Assembly (NCBI GenBank): GCA_016271365.2
Contig: JADMNL010000022.1
Location: 218,402,501 to 218,466,500 of the forward strand
Length of the DNA: 64,000 nucleotides
Origin: Neoceratodus forsteri
Taxonomy: Eukaryota; Chordata; Ceratodontiformes; Ceratodontidae
Reading direction: 5' to 3'
The notes beneath the pieces are model-generated. The model saw only the letters and a list, made by a program, of their open reading frames with translations. It was not told the origin of the DNA and searched no databases. Both the position numbers and the translations under genes were made by a program. This document shows, in pieces, positions 44,041 to 54,490 of the stretch (position 1 is its first letter; every line of letters begins with the position of its first letter).

Positions 44041-44587
44041 TGACTGGATCTTCCCTCAAACATCCCACAATCCACAGTACCCAGGTAAGAAATCTTTGCT
44101 ATTAGTACTGTGTCTCAGCTAGTGGTTATACTTGCAGTTGTGCCATTACACCATACCATTGTACAGTGCAGCAGTGTAACTTCAACTATTAAAATGCTGC
44201 TGTCTTTCACTTGTTCATTGATTGGTGAAGCAGGGCTAGAAATAACTCAAATATTCTATTTATACAGTTCAGAAAACAAAAAGAGATGGCACCAGCAGTG
44301 ACTGTGGATTGCTGTATTTATTAAAGTGCTTTAAAATACACCATACTAGGCAGGGCTCACTAAAACAATCGGAGACAGCGTACTGACTCTTCCAATTTTA
44401 TCTACTATATCAATCCACATTCATTACTGGTGGCATCTCCTTTTGTTTCTGTGCCTTAATTCCTGAGTCAGGCACAGCATCTGGAGAGTGGAGTTTTTGT
44501 TTGCTTGTTTATACGCGCTACTTTCAGAAAAAGAAGGGACATCAATTACAAAAACTACGGTAATGCATTAACTATTAATGTTAATAG
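44041..44587. other. No gene recognised
   Basis: Mixed sequence; a 63-codon frame at 44110-44301 has no domain. Confidence 0.35.
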
Positions 44588-45252
44588 GGAGTCACACTGA
44601 GCAAATCTGATTCATTTCTTTGACTAGGTGACCAGGAAATAGCTCATGGAAGGGCAGTGGACTTGGCCTATTTGACTTCAGCAAAGTCTTCAACACTGTG
44701 CCACATAGGAGAGACTGATAAAGAAATGTGGCAGTACAGGGGTGGATCGAAAGTTGTCAGTTGGGTAAAAACTGTTTAATGGATAGGCTACAGAGCACCG
44801 TGATAAATGGCACTCATTTTAATGAGGGAGAGTGACCAGTGGGGTACCACAGGGCACCGTACTCTTTAATGTCTTCATAAGGAACATTGCAGAAGAACTG
44901 GAAGGGAAGGTATGCCTTTCTGCAGATGACGCCTGATTCTGTCATAGAGTGGATACTCAGGAGCGAGTGGAAAGAATGTGTAGGGATCTTGGGAAACTCG
45001 AGGAATGGTCAAGAACATGACACTTGGAGTTAAGTGCCAAAAAGTGCAAAATCGTGCACCTGGGGCATGGGAACACAGGAGCTGAGTATAGGATGGGGGA
45101 GGTACAGTCAGTCACTAAGCAGGAAAGGGGCTTTGGGATAATCATATCTAATTACCTCAAAGTGGTGGAACAGTGTGACAAGGCAGTGGTCAGGGCCAGT
45201 GTGAAGCTGGGGTGCATAAAGAGAGGTATCATCAGCAGAAGGCGGGAGCTGG
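44588..45252 (+). pseudogene. Old CR1-like RT fragment
   Basis: The phrases TTCTTTGACTAGGTGACCAG (FFD.VT), GACTTCAGCAAAGTCTTCAAC (motif A, DFSKVFN), AGTGGGGTACCACAGGGCACC (SGVPQGT, motif B) and GCAGATGACGCC (ADDA, motif C) occur in the right order. The thumb part is open at 45024-45250. It is much more diverged than the other CR1 copies. The right end is cut by a foldback element. Confidence 0.8.
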
Positions 45253-45255
45253 TGT

Positions 45256-45386
45256 TATGTAAGCAATACAACATGATGGGAATGTTGGTTGTACCAGGTT
45301 TACCACATGCCAGGGGTGGCCTTCAGCCCCTGGGCGTGTGTTAAACTTAGTACAACCAACACTACCAGTGTCTTATTGCTTATATA
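45256..45386. mobile_element. Foldback MITE, TAAGCAATA ends
   Basis: The left arm TGTAAGCAATA...GTTGGTTGTAC and the right arm GTACAACCAACACTAC...TATTGCTTATATA are inverted copies of about 55 bp. The centre holds CCAGGGGTGGCCTTCAGCCCCTGG. It sits at the end of the old CR1 fragment. Confidence 0.85.
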
Positions 45387-45835
45387 AAATGGTTCTTTGC
45401 TCAATTCATTTAAAAAATAGAAGAAAACCATTTAGAAATATATGAAAATGTTAATTAAATATTGTAAAAATGTGTAAAATAGTTCCTCTGCCAGTTTGGT
45501 GAAACCTATATGTGTATACCTGTGTACCCAGTAGACTATTAAAAACTTTATAAACCCCACCATGGAGTATATGTGTTATTTCAATGGTTTGCAGCACTTC
45601 TGATTACTGAGGGAATGAGCAAGGAAGAAGTACATGGATTGCCAGCTGAGATCCATGTCTGGCAGGCGAACACTAGCATTTTTTTTAAGATGCTGCCCCG
45701 CAGATGGAAGCTTGATGCTGGTTATAATTGTTTGTGTCAGCAGTATGAGTGAGTGCATAGCTGAGACAGCAAGCAGCGAGTGGCATGTGCGGTTGGGTTG
45801 TAAAAACTCTTTTCTAGTTTCTCACGCCTTTGTCT

Positions 45836-46396
45836 GGTTTTTTTTTCTATTGCTTCTTCCATTGGGTCAGCTCTGGCGGGCTATTCAGCCCTGTCCCTAC
45901 CACTCCCATCCAGCACCCCCCAAACCATCCACCCTGAGAATTCCCCCACAGATTTCCCCCTGTGGTGGGGCCAGGAAGGGGAGGGCCATTCTCCCCCCAT
46001 CTGGAGACTCTCATCCAGAACTGGGGTGGAGTTTGGGTGGCAATGCAGTAACAGGGCTTCACAAAGCCAGTGTCTTCCCTATACCATTTTCTCCCTTTGC
46101 CCCTTGCCGTGGTAACACAAAAACATGCATGTGTGGAAACACGCACACACCATGGAATCGTGGCCCCTCCCTTGCATGGTGCTCGTACTCTGGGGTTGCC
46201 ACCTGGCCTACACTAGATAGTACCCAAGGAATGAGATGGCATCCTCACCAAACCCAGGAGAGGAGAGCAGTCCATCGAATGCTCAATCCTCTTCCCCAGT
46301 CAACCCCTGGCACCAGCTCGTTCTCAAATTTGGGTCACCAGTGTGGTGAGAGGTAAGGCATAGCGTGTCATAGCTCTGTGCCACTGGGCCGGTTAT
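45836..46396 (-). repeat. GC-rich SINE, copy E (561 bp)
   Basis: The head is on the right (GGCCCAGTGGCACAGAGC on the minus strand), the landmark GAGGATTGAGCATTC then GACTGCTCTCC is at 46262-46296, and the T run at 45838-45846 is the tail. A perfect 10-bp duplication GCCTTTGTCT flanks it at 45826-45835 and 46397-46406. The long frame called across it (45634-46356, plus strand) is antisense and spurious. Confidence 0.93.
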
Positions 46397-46479
46397 GCCT
46401 TTGTCTTTATAAGGCTTGTTTGAAATTATGGTGTTTCTTGCCATAGGAATGGAAGCAGTCAGCCACTGGGAGGTAGGTA

Positions 46480-46650
46480 CTGTTATTAGCCACCTGACCT
46501 TGTCTGGAGTGGAGTCTGTGAGATCCCACCTACTACTTCACTGAAAGAATGGTGGACACCTGCAACAGTCTGCCAGCAGAGGTGGTGAGAGCAAAAACAG
46601 TGCGGGGGGCTTCAAACATGCATGGGATAGACAAAAAGGAAAATTTGTAA
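46480..46650 (+). pseudogene. CR1-type LINE C-terminal fragment
   Basis: ACTACTTCACTGAAAGAATGG (YYFTERM) and CAGTCTGCCAGCAGAGGTGG (SLPAEVV) then GCTTCAAACATGCATGGGAT match the CR1-like C-terminal coding motif. No 3'UTR can be read beyond it. Confidence 0.7.
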
Positions 46651-47187
46651 ATAAGCCGGGGGGCACTATCCGATGGATGAAGGGCCAACAGCATTGTTTT
46701 TTTTATTGTTTTATTCCCTCTTCTGAGTTGGTGGGGAATGAAGATAAAAGGGGCAGCTAGCTACAGAGATGCTGTAGCTGTCCCCAAGCTGAAAAGCCAA
46801 CTGCTCAGTTGGATGGAAAGCCAGTTCTTTAGTACTCTTACCATAAAATGTGATGTCATTTGAATTTGGAGGGGGGCTTGTGCCTATTTAGAGGGTAACA
46901 TTGATTTTAAGCAAAATGAAGAGAGATGCTAATCTGTTCCCTGAGCACTACTAACTAGCTACCAATCGGTATTAATAAAAGTAATTTGTTAAAAAAATTT
47001 GTGTGTGTGTGTACCTTAACATTAAAAAAGTTGATAGCCTGAGTACTATCTTATGCTGTTAACCATGGTTATTGCAGTTCTGGGATCTCACACGGTATCA
47101 ATAGCAAGATTTTGCCTTGCCGCCATATTCTGGGAAATCTCTATGTAGCACAGTCAGGTTTGTTATGTTGTCAGAATATTTGAGGAA
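46651..47187. other. No gene recognised
   Basis: Mixed sequence with a short GT repeat at 47000-47013. Confidence 0.35.
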
Positions 47188-47196
47188 GGGACACGA

Positions 47197-47734
47197 CTCT
47201 TTTTTTTTTGTACTTTTGGTTTTTTCCTCTCCTGTCTCCCCCTCAACTCCAGTCTCCTCGAGAGTACCTAGGAGTCATCCCACTACAGTTTGCTCCTACC
47301 TGGCCAATCCTCCGTCTCCCATGTAGCCTCGGTCTGCCCCGGCAGAGACTGGGTGGGCTTCAACACCCGGAATTCTCTGGCGGTGGTTGGAGGATGCCAG
47401 GAGGGCGGCCAGAATCGTGGGCAAGCTCTGTTCTCTGTCTCTGCCGGAGCTGAAGGGTTCCCCGGAGTGGCCAGCGCCTGACGCCAAGGTCTCACCGACA
47501 TCTGCCACTCCCGCCCGCCGCTACGCTTCTCTGGGCGCTTGCTGTATCTCTGGCTTCCGCCAGAGGTCAGCCGAATGCTGAATAGGGACCCTGTCCCTCC
47601 CGGGGCGAGAGCTGTCCTCCGGACGCCGATCCTCTCCTCCTTGCACCTCAGCAACCCGGCTCATTCCCGAGCCCGGCGCCGTGTGGTGCGAGGTGTGGCG
47701 CCCAGCGCCTCAGCGCCACCGGGCCGGCTTTTTG
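47197..47734 (-). repeat. GC-rich SINE, copy H (538 bp)
   Basis: The head is on the right: the minus strand reads GGCCGGCCCGGTGGCGCTGA, nearly identical to copy B. The T run at 47200-47210 is the tail. A 9-bp duplication GGGACAYGA (one mismatch) flanks it at 47188-47196 and 47735-47743. This is the most GC-rich copy, perhaps the youngest. Confidence 0.88.
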
Positions 47735-48010
47735 GGGACATGATTATTGTTTTTCTGTTATGCTTTTATGGTTTCTCTTGAGAACCACTGATCAAGTTGT
47801 GATCCAAGCTGGTAGACATTCCTCACTATGACTTCTTGAGGCTGGTAGCATCTTGGCGTGTAAATAGGGTCTTGGTCCATATCTCGAACTACACCTGCAG
47901 TGGTGATCAAGCTTGGTACAGATAGCCCTCAGTGCAGTCTGTTGGCAACTTAACCAACTTGGCATATCATATCCGTGGAGAAAGTGGATATGAGACAATA
48001 CAGGCCTTAA

Positions 48011-48420
48011 AGAGCACCTGACAGCATTAGGAAAACATGGAAAAAAAGTAAGATTTATATTCACCTCCATCCCATTTTCTTTATTACTTCAAACGTTTTC
48101 AGTAATTCCCATCTTTATTACTGAAACAGTTGCATGAAAACAAGATACCTGTCCCCTAGACTATATCTACTTTGACTGCTTCTCTACAGATGACATCACG
48201 ATCCTCCGTTTGACAACATATTTTGATGTCAGGGACAGAATTATGTCAGGTGTAGGCAGGCAGCCAAAGCTAAGAAGGGCAGAGATACTGCATTCATGCA
48301 AATACCCTTAGTAATAAGGAAATAAGGGTGAGATTTACAGAATAAAATACAAAATATAAGCTATATTTATGTCTGAATGTTAAATTATTGTTTGAAGTTG
48401 TCTCAACTGTTAGGAGCTCT
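48011..48420. mobile_element. TTAA-flanked MITE (410 bp)
   Basis: The terminal inverted repeats AGAGCACCTGACAG (48011-48024) and CTGTTAGGAGCTCT (48407-48420) match at 12 of 14 positions. Each end is bordered by TTAA (48007-48010, 48421-48424). TTAA targets are used by piggyBac and Kolobok transposons. No transposase frame is present, so it is non-autonomous. The superfamily is inferred from the target only. Confidence 0.75.
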
Positions 48421-48439
48421 TTAAAGTGAAGATTGGATA

Positions 48440-49135
48440 ATGTTTTGTTTACAAAGGGAATCCCTGGGTACTGTGGGTAGTAGGGTGAGTGGGGAGTTGC
48501 AGGGTACCCTGGGTACTGTGGGAAGGTGGAGAGTCGCAGGGTACTGTGGGTAGGTGGGTGGGGAGTCGCATGGTATCCTGGGCAGAAGGGTGGGGAGTAG
48601 AGAAGGACAAAGTTGGCTAAATTTGCTCAGAAAACTTAACGCAATTAGCGAAGTGTGGATTGATCCACAAACTGTGGAATTTTACTCCCAATTGCAGAAT
48701 TGTGTCGCTCATGGTGAAATTCCACCGCTTGTGTGCGACTATCTGCACTTCATAGGCAGAATTCTGCTATTTACATGGAAACATTCTTGATATGGGATAG
48801 GAAAATGTTGCAAAACTCTGCAGATGCAAATTTCAGTCACTTGCTGCAACTTCAGTGAATTAAAACTTCGGTCCATCTCTAGTGGGCAATCGCAGGGTGC
48901 CCTGGGTAGTGAGGGGTGGGGAATCTGTGCCCTGGGTAGTGAGGAGAATGGGGAATTGCTTCGTGCCCTGGGTATTAGGGTGGATGGGGAATTACCGGGT
49001 ACCCTGGGTAGTAGGATGAGTGGGGAATCACTGGGTAGTGTGGTGGGAAATTGCCAGGTTACTGTGTTTAGTGGGATGGGTGAGGAATTGCTGCTTTCCC
49101 TGGGTAGTAGGGTGGATGGGAAGTCCTTGTTGGTG
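48440..49135. repeat. GGGTAGT-rich minisatellite, interrupted by a MITE
   Basis: Variants of CCCTGGGTAGTGAGGGTGGGGAATC recur about every 30-38 bp at 48460-48597 and again at 48882-49130. A 284-bp MITE separates the halves. Confidence 0.8.
48598..48881. mobile_element. hAT-like MITE inside the minisatellite (284 bp)
   Basis: The ends are TAGAGAAGGACAAAGTT on the left and AACTTCGGTCCATCTCTA on the right, imperfect inverted repeats. The 8-bp flanks GTGGGGAG (48590-48597) and GTGGGCAA (48882-48889) match at six positions, in keeping with an old 8-bp duplication. The TAGAGATGG terminus and 8-bp target suggest the hAT superfamily. Confidence 0.7.
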
Positions 49136-49268
49136 TTTGAACATTATGCTTGTTAGTCGCGCTTGTGAAGCAAGGAGGGTTGGAGATGTGGTGAAACCAG
49201 AGTCCCTTCTAACCTTAAATTACTAAGTTACTTTATAGTTTTGTTAATCTTGGCATTGAGTTTAATTA

Positions 49269-51543
49269 CAGAAACATAGAATTTGACGGCAGATAAGGAC
49301 CGCTTGGCCCGCCTAGTCTGCCCATTTCTCTACCTAACTGATAAGCTGCAGATCCTAGTTAACTAACAGCCTACTTCCTCCTACCCCCCACTAGAATTGC
49401 CATATGTTTGTCCCATGCATTCTTGGATTCCCACTGTTTTTGACTCATGACCTTCCCAGGAAGGCTGTTCCATGCATCCACAACCTCTCTGTGAAGAAAT
49501 ACTTCCTCACATTACCTCTGAGCTGTCCCCATCCATCTTCAAACTGCGCCTCTTGTTCTTGCACATCTCTTTTCTGAAAGATGCTACCTCTTGGACTTTG
49601 ATTCCTTGAGGCATTTAAAGTTTATATCATGCGCCCCCCAGAGGATATACGTCTTAAGCTCCTTTAGTCTTTCTTCATATGTCTTCTGGTGCAGACCCTG
49701 CACCATTTTGGTTGCCCTCTTCTGAACAGCCTCCTCTCTGTCTGTCTTTGCGGAGATGGGGTCTCCAGAACTGTACACAGTACTCCAGATGTGGTCTTAC
49801 CAACTGTCTATACAGAGGGCCAACAACTTCTTGTTTTCTACTGGTGATGCCTCTCCTTATATATCCCAGTATACCCCCAGCCCTTCTTACTGCCTTCTTA
49901 CATTGCTAGCCCACCTGTAGGTAGTCTGATATGACTACCCCAGGTCCCTTTCCATTTTTGTTGTCCGTATCTCACCCCCCAATTTTGTACTCTTCCCCTG
50001 GGTTTTTGTTTCCCAGGTGCATTACTTTGCACTTCTTTGCGCTGACTCTAAGCTGCCATACATTTGTCCATTCCTCCAACCTTGCCAAGTCCCTTTTCAT
50101 CCTTTCCACCCTCACCTTACATATCATCTCTGTTACAGATCTTTGTGTCATCTGCAAAGATACATGCTTTCCCTTCCAGTCCCTCTGCAATGTCACTTAT
50201 AAAGACATTAAAAAGGACCGGCCCTAGTTCTGAACCCTGTGGTACCCCACTAGTAACCCTCCTTTCTTCACTGTGGACACCATTTACTATTACCCGCTGT
50301 ATCCTGTTGTCCAGCCAGTGTTTTACCCAGGCTACCATCCTGGGACCCACTCCCAGGCTGGCTAATGTGCTTATTAATCTTTTGTGCGGGACTGTGTCAA
50401 ATGCCTTGCTAAAGTCTTGGTAGGCCATGTCCACAGACCCTCCCTGGTCTACTACTTTGGTCACCCAGTTAAAGAAATCAATTAGATTTGTCTGATATGA
50501 CCTTCCCACTGTGAATCCATGTTGCCTTGTGTCCTGTGCCCCATTGGCCCCTAGGTACTCTACAGTTCTTTCCTTCAGAAGTGATTCCATCACGTTTCCT
50601 ACCACTGAGGTTAAACTGACAGGTCTGTAGTTTCCTGCCTCTGTCTTGCTCCCACTTTTGTGAAGGGGAATCGCATCCCCCCTCCTCCAGTCCTCAGGTA
50701 CCACACCATCCTCCCATGATTTATTAAAAAGGGTACTAAGTGGTGGTGTTAGTTCTTCCCTCAGTTCCTTTAGAATTCTGGGGTGAATCCCATCAGGCCC
50801 CATTGCTTTATCCACCTTCAGTTTTAAGAGTTCTTTCAGAACCCTTTCTTCTGTGAAAGGACTAATATCAACCCCCCTATCCAAAGTGCTTCTGTTGACT
50901 GGATTAGGTATCTCCCCCTGCTTTTCCATTGTGAATACTGAGCAGAAGTATTCGTTCAGTATCCCTGCTTTTTCACTGTCTCTCTGCCCAACCACCTTCC
51001 TCTTTATTCAGCCTCAATATCCCTGCCTTAGTCTTTTTTCGCTCCCTAATGTACCTATAAAAGGTTTTATCCCCCTTCTTAACCAAGTTGGCTATCTTTT
51101 CCTCAGTTTGGGCCTTTGCTATTCTGACTGCCTTCCTTGCTTCCTTCTGCTTTAACTGGTACAGTTCTCTGTCCTGCTGCTTCTGTTTCCTTGTACTTCC
51201 TGAATGTTATCTTTTCTGCCTACCTTCCCGCCACTTCTTTTGAGAACCATAGTGTTTTTTCTTTCATTTTGATTTATCTGCTTCACACAAAGGCTTGTTG
51301 CCTCTGTGATGGCAGTTCTGATGTTCCCATTGTTGCTTCACCCCACTTTCTTGACTGTTTGTTTGCTAGTGCTTTTCTGAGGCACTTCCCCATTTTGACA
51401 AAATCAGCCCTCCTGAAGTCCGTTTCCTTTACTTTTGTGTGGCTTGACTCTACAGCTAAGTTTATCGTGAACCACACTGTTTGGTGGTCAGTTGTTCCCA
51501 GATGGCTACCCATTTCAAGATCAGAGATCCTCTCTCCGTCTCC
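49269..51543 (-). mobile_element. CR1 LINE, 2.3 kb, 5'-truncated in the endonuclease
   Basis: The 3' end (GAAACATAGAATTTGACGG on the plus strand) is at 49269. The element covers the end of the endonuclease, the whole RT and the 3'UTR, in the same family as the copies at 17.4 and 26.3 kb. The 5' end stops at about 51543 inside GSHLGTTDHQTVWF. Confidence 0.93.
49584..51543 (-). pseudogene. CR1 ORF2, endonuclease end to RT
   Basis: The minus-strand frame 50117-50995 is the best-preserved RT of the window: [16 protein letters not shown], motif [15 protein letters not shown] (Leu changed to Gln), motif B SGVPQGSELGPVLFN and the catalytic [10 protein letters not shown] (about 50140-50170), all in a single 292-codon frame. 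The endonuclease remnant is at 51283-51552 and the C-terminal part, with small deletions, at 49584-49880. Frameshifts separate the three. The palm catalytic residues are present, but the protein is truncated at both ends. Confidence 0.9.
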
Positions 51544-51549
51544 TTTATG

Positions 51550-51664
51550 CACAGGTTCTGTCCGATGATTGACTTTTACAGTTAGAATCTAACGTATGTA
51601 CAGGTTCTGTGCAGTCATTAGCTTTTATAATTAGAATCTAACGTATGTTCGGGTTCTGTCCAGT
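51550..51664. repeat. 49-50-bp minisatellite, left part
   Basis: ACAGGTTCTGTCC followed by TTTACAGTTAGAATCTAACG recurs at 51551, 51600 and 51650. The same unit reappears at 53790-53860, after the LINE, so the array was probably split. Confidence 0.85.
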
Positions 51665-53400
51665 CATAAATCTCCTGGACCTGACAATATTCACCCCAGA
51701 GTTTTGCATGAATTGGCAGATCCTTTGACACTCCCACTCACTTACCTCTTTTAGACCTCTCTAGATAGAGGCGAAGTCCCACAGGATTGGAGGGTTGCCA
51801 TTGTGGTCCCACTTCATAAAAAAGGGCCTAGGTCTGAGCCAGCTAATTTTAGGCAGATGAGCCTGAGTCTCTAATAGGGAAAGTACTGGAAGGGATTCTA
51901 AAGGCTATGATTGTGGATTACTTAGCGGAAAATAGTTTGACACATCCTGTTCAGCATGGGTTCACGAGTCAAGGTTATGCCAGACAGATTTACTCACCTT
52001 TATGATAGTTAATTTTGAGTTGGATAGGGAAATGCAGTGGATGTGGTTTTATGGACTTTGTCAAGGCATTTGACAAATTACCCCATGCTGAGCTAATAGA
52101 AACACTTCTAATTTTGGATTAGACAGGAATATTCTAAGGTGGATAACAGTATGGTTAACTGGTAGAAACAGTCATGATGAGAGGAGTGCTGTCTGATTGG
52201 TCACCTGTCTCTAGTGGGGTACCGCGGGGATCAGTTTTGGGGCCCTGTTTAATATATACATCTCCACGCTGAAACTAAAAGACTAGCATATGGATTTCCA
52301 AATTCGCTGACAATTGTAGAGTGGGTAGGATTGTGACAAATATATCTGAGGCCCTCTATCTTCAACAGGCTATTGATGAAATCGTACCGGGTCATAATGT
52401 CACACGCTTAATAACGTACGACATTGATGAACCCGAACCTGTGCGCTAACTGAGTTGCCCCCGGAGTTGAGAATCTTTAGTGGGGGTGCAGTGTCTCTCT
52501 CTCCCCCAACAGGGGTGTGGAGGCAGAGCCCCCACAGAACAGACGTATGCCTCATGGCATAAATCGTAGTGATTGTGCCATCGCAATATGTTCTATGCAC
52601 ATAATGACCCGCTGACTGATGAAATTTATCAGTGGACTAATATTAACAAACTTTAACTCAACATTGCAAATGTAAAGTTATGCATTTGGGCCCCCATAAC
52701 AACAACTGCATATATGCCATAGAAACTAGTACTTTATTTGTCACTAGTAAGGAAAGAGAGTTGGGAGTAAAAATAAAATCTAACCTAAAGTTTAGTTTAC
52801 ACTGTAGGAAGCAGGTCAAAAAGGCGAACCAAAATCTAAATTGCATTTTAAGGCACATTGCCAGTAGGAGTGAGATGGTTCTCATGCCTCTGTATGGAGC
52901 CCTGGTTAGGCCACATCTAGAGTACTGTGCCCAAGTGTGGTCACCACACAACAGGGAAGATGTGGTTAAGATTGAGGGGGTGCAGTGCAGGGCTGCAAAA
53001 TATGTATGTGGGTTGAAAACTATTCCTTACGACAAAAGGTTGGAACAACTAAATCTATACTCACTTCACTATAGAAGGTATAGGGGTGATTTGTGCGTGA
53101 TTTTAAAATCATTAGGGACACCACATCTAGAAGACCTGGGATTCTGTATTTAGATTTGGCTGACTAGCAGTAGGAGGCACAGTAAACAACTGGTTTTGTC
53201 CAGGTGGAACACTAATCTGAGGAAATACTGGTTTACCCAAAGGGTGGTTTCTTTATGGAACAACCTCCCAACTACAGTGGTTAAAAGCACTAATATGGGT
53301 ATGTTTAAAGCCTGACTGGACCACTTTTGCTGTGGTAAAACTACTAAGTTCTAACATTATGGGATCGGCAAGCACTATGGACGAAAGGCCCTCCAGCTTG
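51665..53400 (+). pseudogene. Second CR1/L2-like LINE family, RT to C-terminus
   Basis: The translation in several frames has PGPDNIHPRVLHELAD (RT start), a degraded finger, FVKAFDKLPH (motif A), SSGVPRGSVLG (motif B), KFADNCRVG (motif C; second catalytic Asp changed to Asn), and then, after a MITE at 52383-52617, KLCIWAP-type thumb and an open frame 52680-53153 with LYGALVRPHLEYCAQVWSP and YDKRLEQLNLYSL. The C-terminus continues to about 53300 (LPTTVVKSTNMG). It has no similarity to the CR1 3'UTR of the other copies and is a separate family. The endonuclease is missing. Confidence 0.85.
52383..52617. mobile_element. 235-bp MITE with 8-bp target duplication
   Basis: A perfect 8-bp duplication GATGAAAT (52375-52382, 52618-52625) flanks the insert, and the LINE coding phrase (QQAIDEI, then YQW) reads through when it is ignored. 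The ends are imperfect inverted repeats around CGGGTCATAATGT and ACATAATGACCCG. An 8-bp target fits hAT, Merlin or P elements; the ends do not decide. Confidence 0.85.
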
Positions 53401-53860
53401 AATTCACTTATGAAACTTATGAAAATAGAGAATACTGGATGGGCAGCTATGCAGAACCAGTGTTCTTCCACAGAGTGGTTCTGATTCCCTCTGACCTCGA
53501 GAGCGACGCTCGACGGGTCCATGGGAATCGGAACCCCGAGGTGGCAAAACACACTGGTTGTACATAGAGTTGCTCATCCTGTATTTTGTACAGTACTGTG
53601 TGAAAAAATGTGTTTTGTGAGTTCTTTTGCTTTCAAAATGAAACCGACTGATGCAGTCTGTAGAGGTTCTAGAATGCTCTTCAACCACAGTAGGGTAGAA
53701 CAGCATTCCATGACATTGGAACTGTGGTAGAACAGCATTTTGAAAGGGATGGAATTCTATACAGAACAATACTCCACTATACACTATTTAGCTTTTATAA
53801 TTAGAATATAACGTGATGTACAGGTTCTGTCTGATTAGCATTTACAGTTAGAATCTAATG
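53401..53860. repeat. Unassigned stretch and right part of the 49-bp minisatellite
   Basis: 53401-53787 is unassigned; TAGAACAGCATT occurs at 53696 and 53729. From 53788 the minisatellite unit returns (TAGCTTTTATAATTAGAATATAACG, ACAGGTTCTGTCTG, TTTACAGTTAGAATCTAATG). Confidence 0.6.
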
Positions 53861-54004
53861 ACATGAAGGTTCCTTGCCACTAATTCTTGATGCTACAGTA
53901 CTTAAACATGGTGACCTAATTATGTATGTGTTCTAGTTTGTGATTGGCTCTGACATTTTTCACCACTTTCGACTTGTTTATTTTTGTTAACTGGGACAGT
54001 GGTG

Positions 54005-54155
54005 TTAGCAGTATGGCCTAGAGGTTAAAATAATGAGCTGAGAATGAGCTTGGTATGCCCAGCAGACCTGAGTTTGATTCCCACAGCCTCTGCTTGCTTA
54101 CTGTGTGACCTTGAGCAAGTCGCTTAACCTTCCCAGTGCCCCCCCCCGAAACAGG
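54005..54155 (+). repeat. MIR/CORE-type SINE fragment
   Basis: A box TGGCCTAGAGGTTAAAAT (54015-54032), B box GAGTTTGATTCCC (54070-54082) and L2-type body CTGTGTGACCTTGAGCAAGT then CGCTTAACCTT lie in order. It is the same family as the fragment at 23567, in the opposite orientation. Confidence 0.78.
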
Positions 54156-54229
54156 CCTTGTGGGCCTTATCAGTTACCAGATAATTAATAAAAATGCAAT
54201 TTCACTAGTGGGAAGAGGACCTTTTTGGG

Positions 54230-54490
54230 TACAGTAGGTAAAGTACATTCAATAATTTCACAATATGCCAGATGCTTCTCACTTAATTTTGTGCTGCTTG
54301 GTTTACTGTGTGTACTCTGATCTCTCGGATATTTAACTTTCTGTCATGCACTGTTTCTTCTAAGTTTTAAAGCTGTATGACGGTTCTTGTATTTTATATC
54401 ATGTAGTGTGGTTAGTACTTTTCCTGGGTTGTGCCTGAAAATAGTCAAATGTTTGTCTAATGCAACTTACCCGGTAAACAAAAACTAAAT
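54230..54490 (+). repeat. LINE-like 3'UTR with ACCCGGT tail
   Basis: TTGTGCTGCTTGG...GTGTACTCTG is weakly similar to the unit at 38.6 kb, and the end CCTGGGTTGTGCCTGAAAAT, then ACCCGGTAAACAAAAACTAAAT, matches the tail at 38925-39003. Confidence 0.6.

Noticed and set aside
45634..46356. A 240-codon plus-strand frame that could be taken for a gene
   Set aside because: It is antisense to SINE copy E, which is bounded by a perfect 10-bp duplication. Its residues are Pro-rich and domain-free.
47283..47781. GC-rich frames resembling a CpG-island first exon
   Set aside because: The GC-rich block coincides with SINE copy H (47197-47734) and its duplicated flanks.
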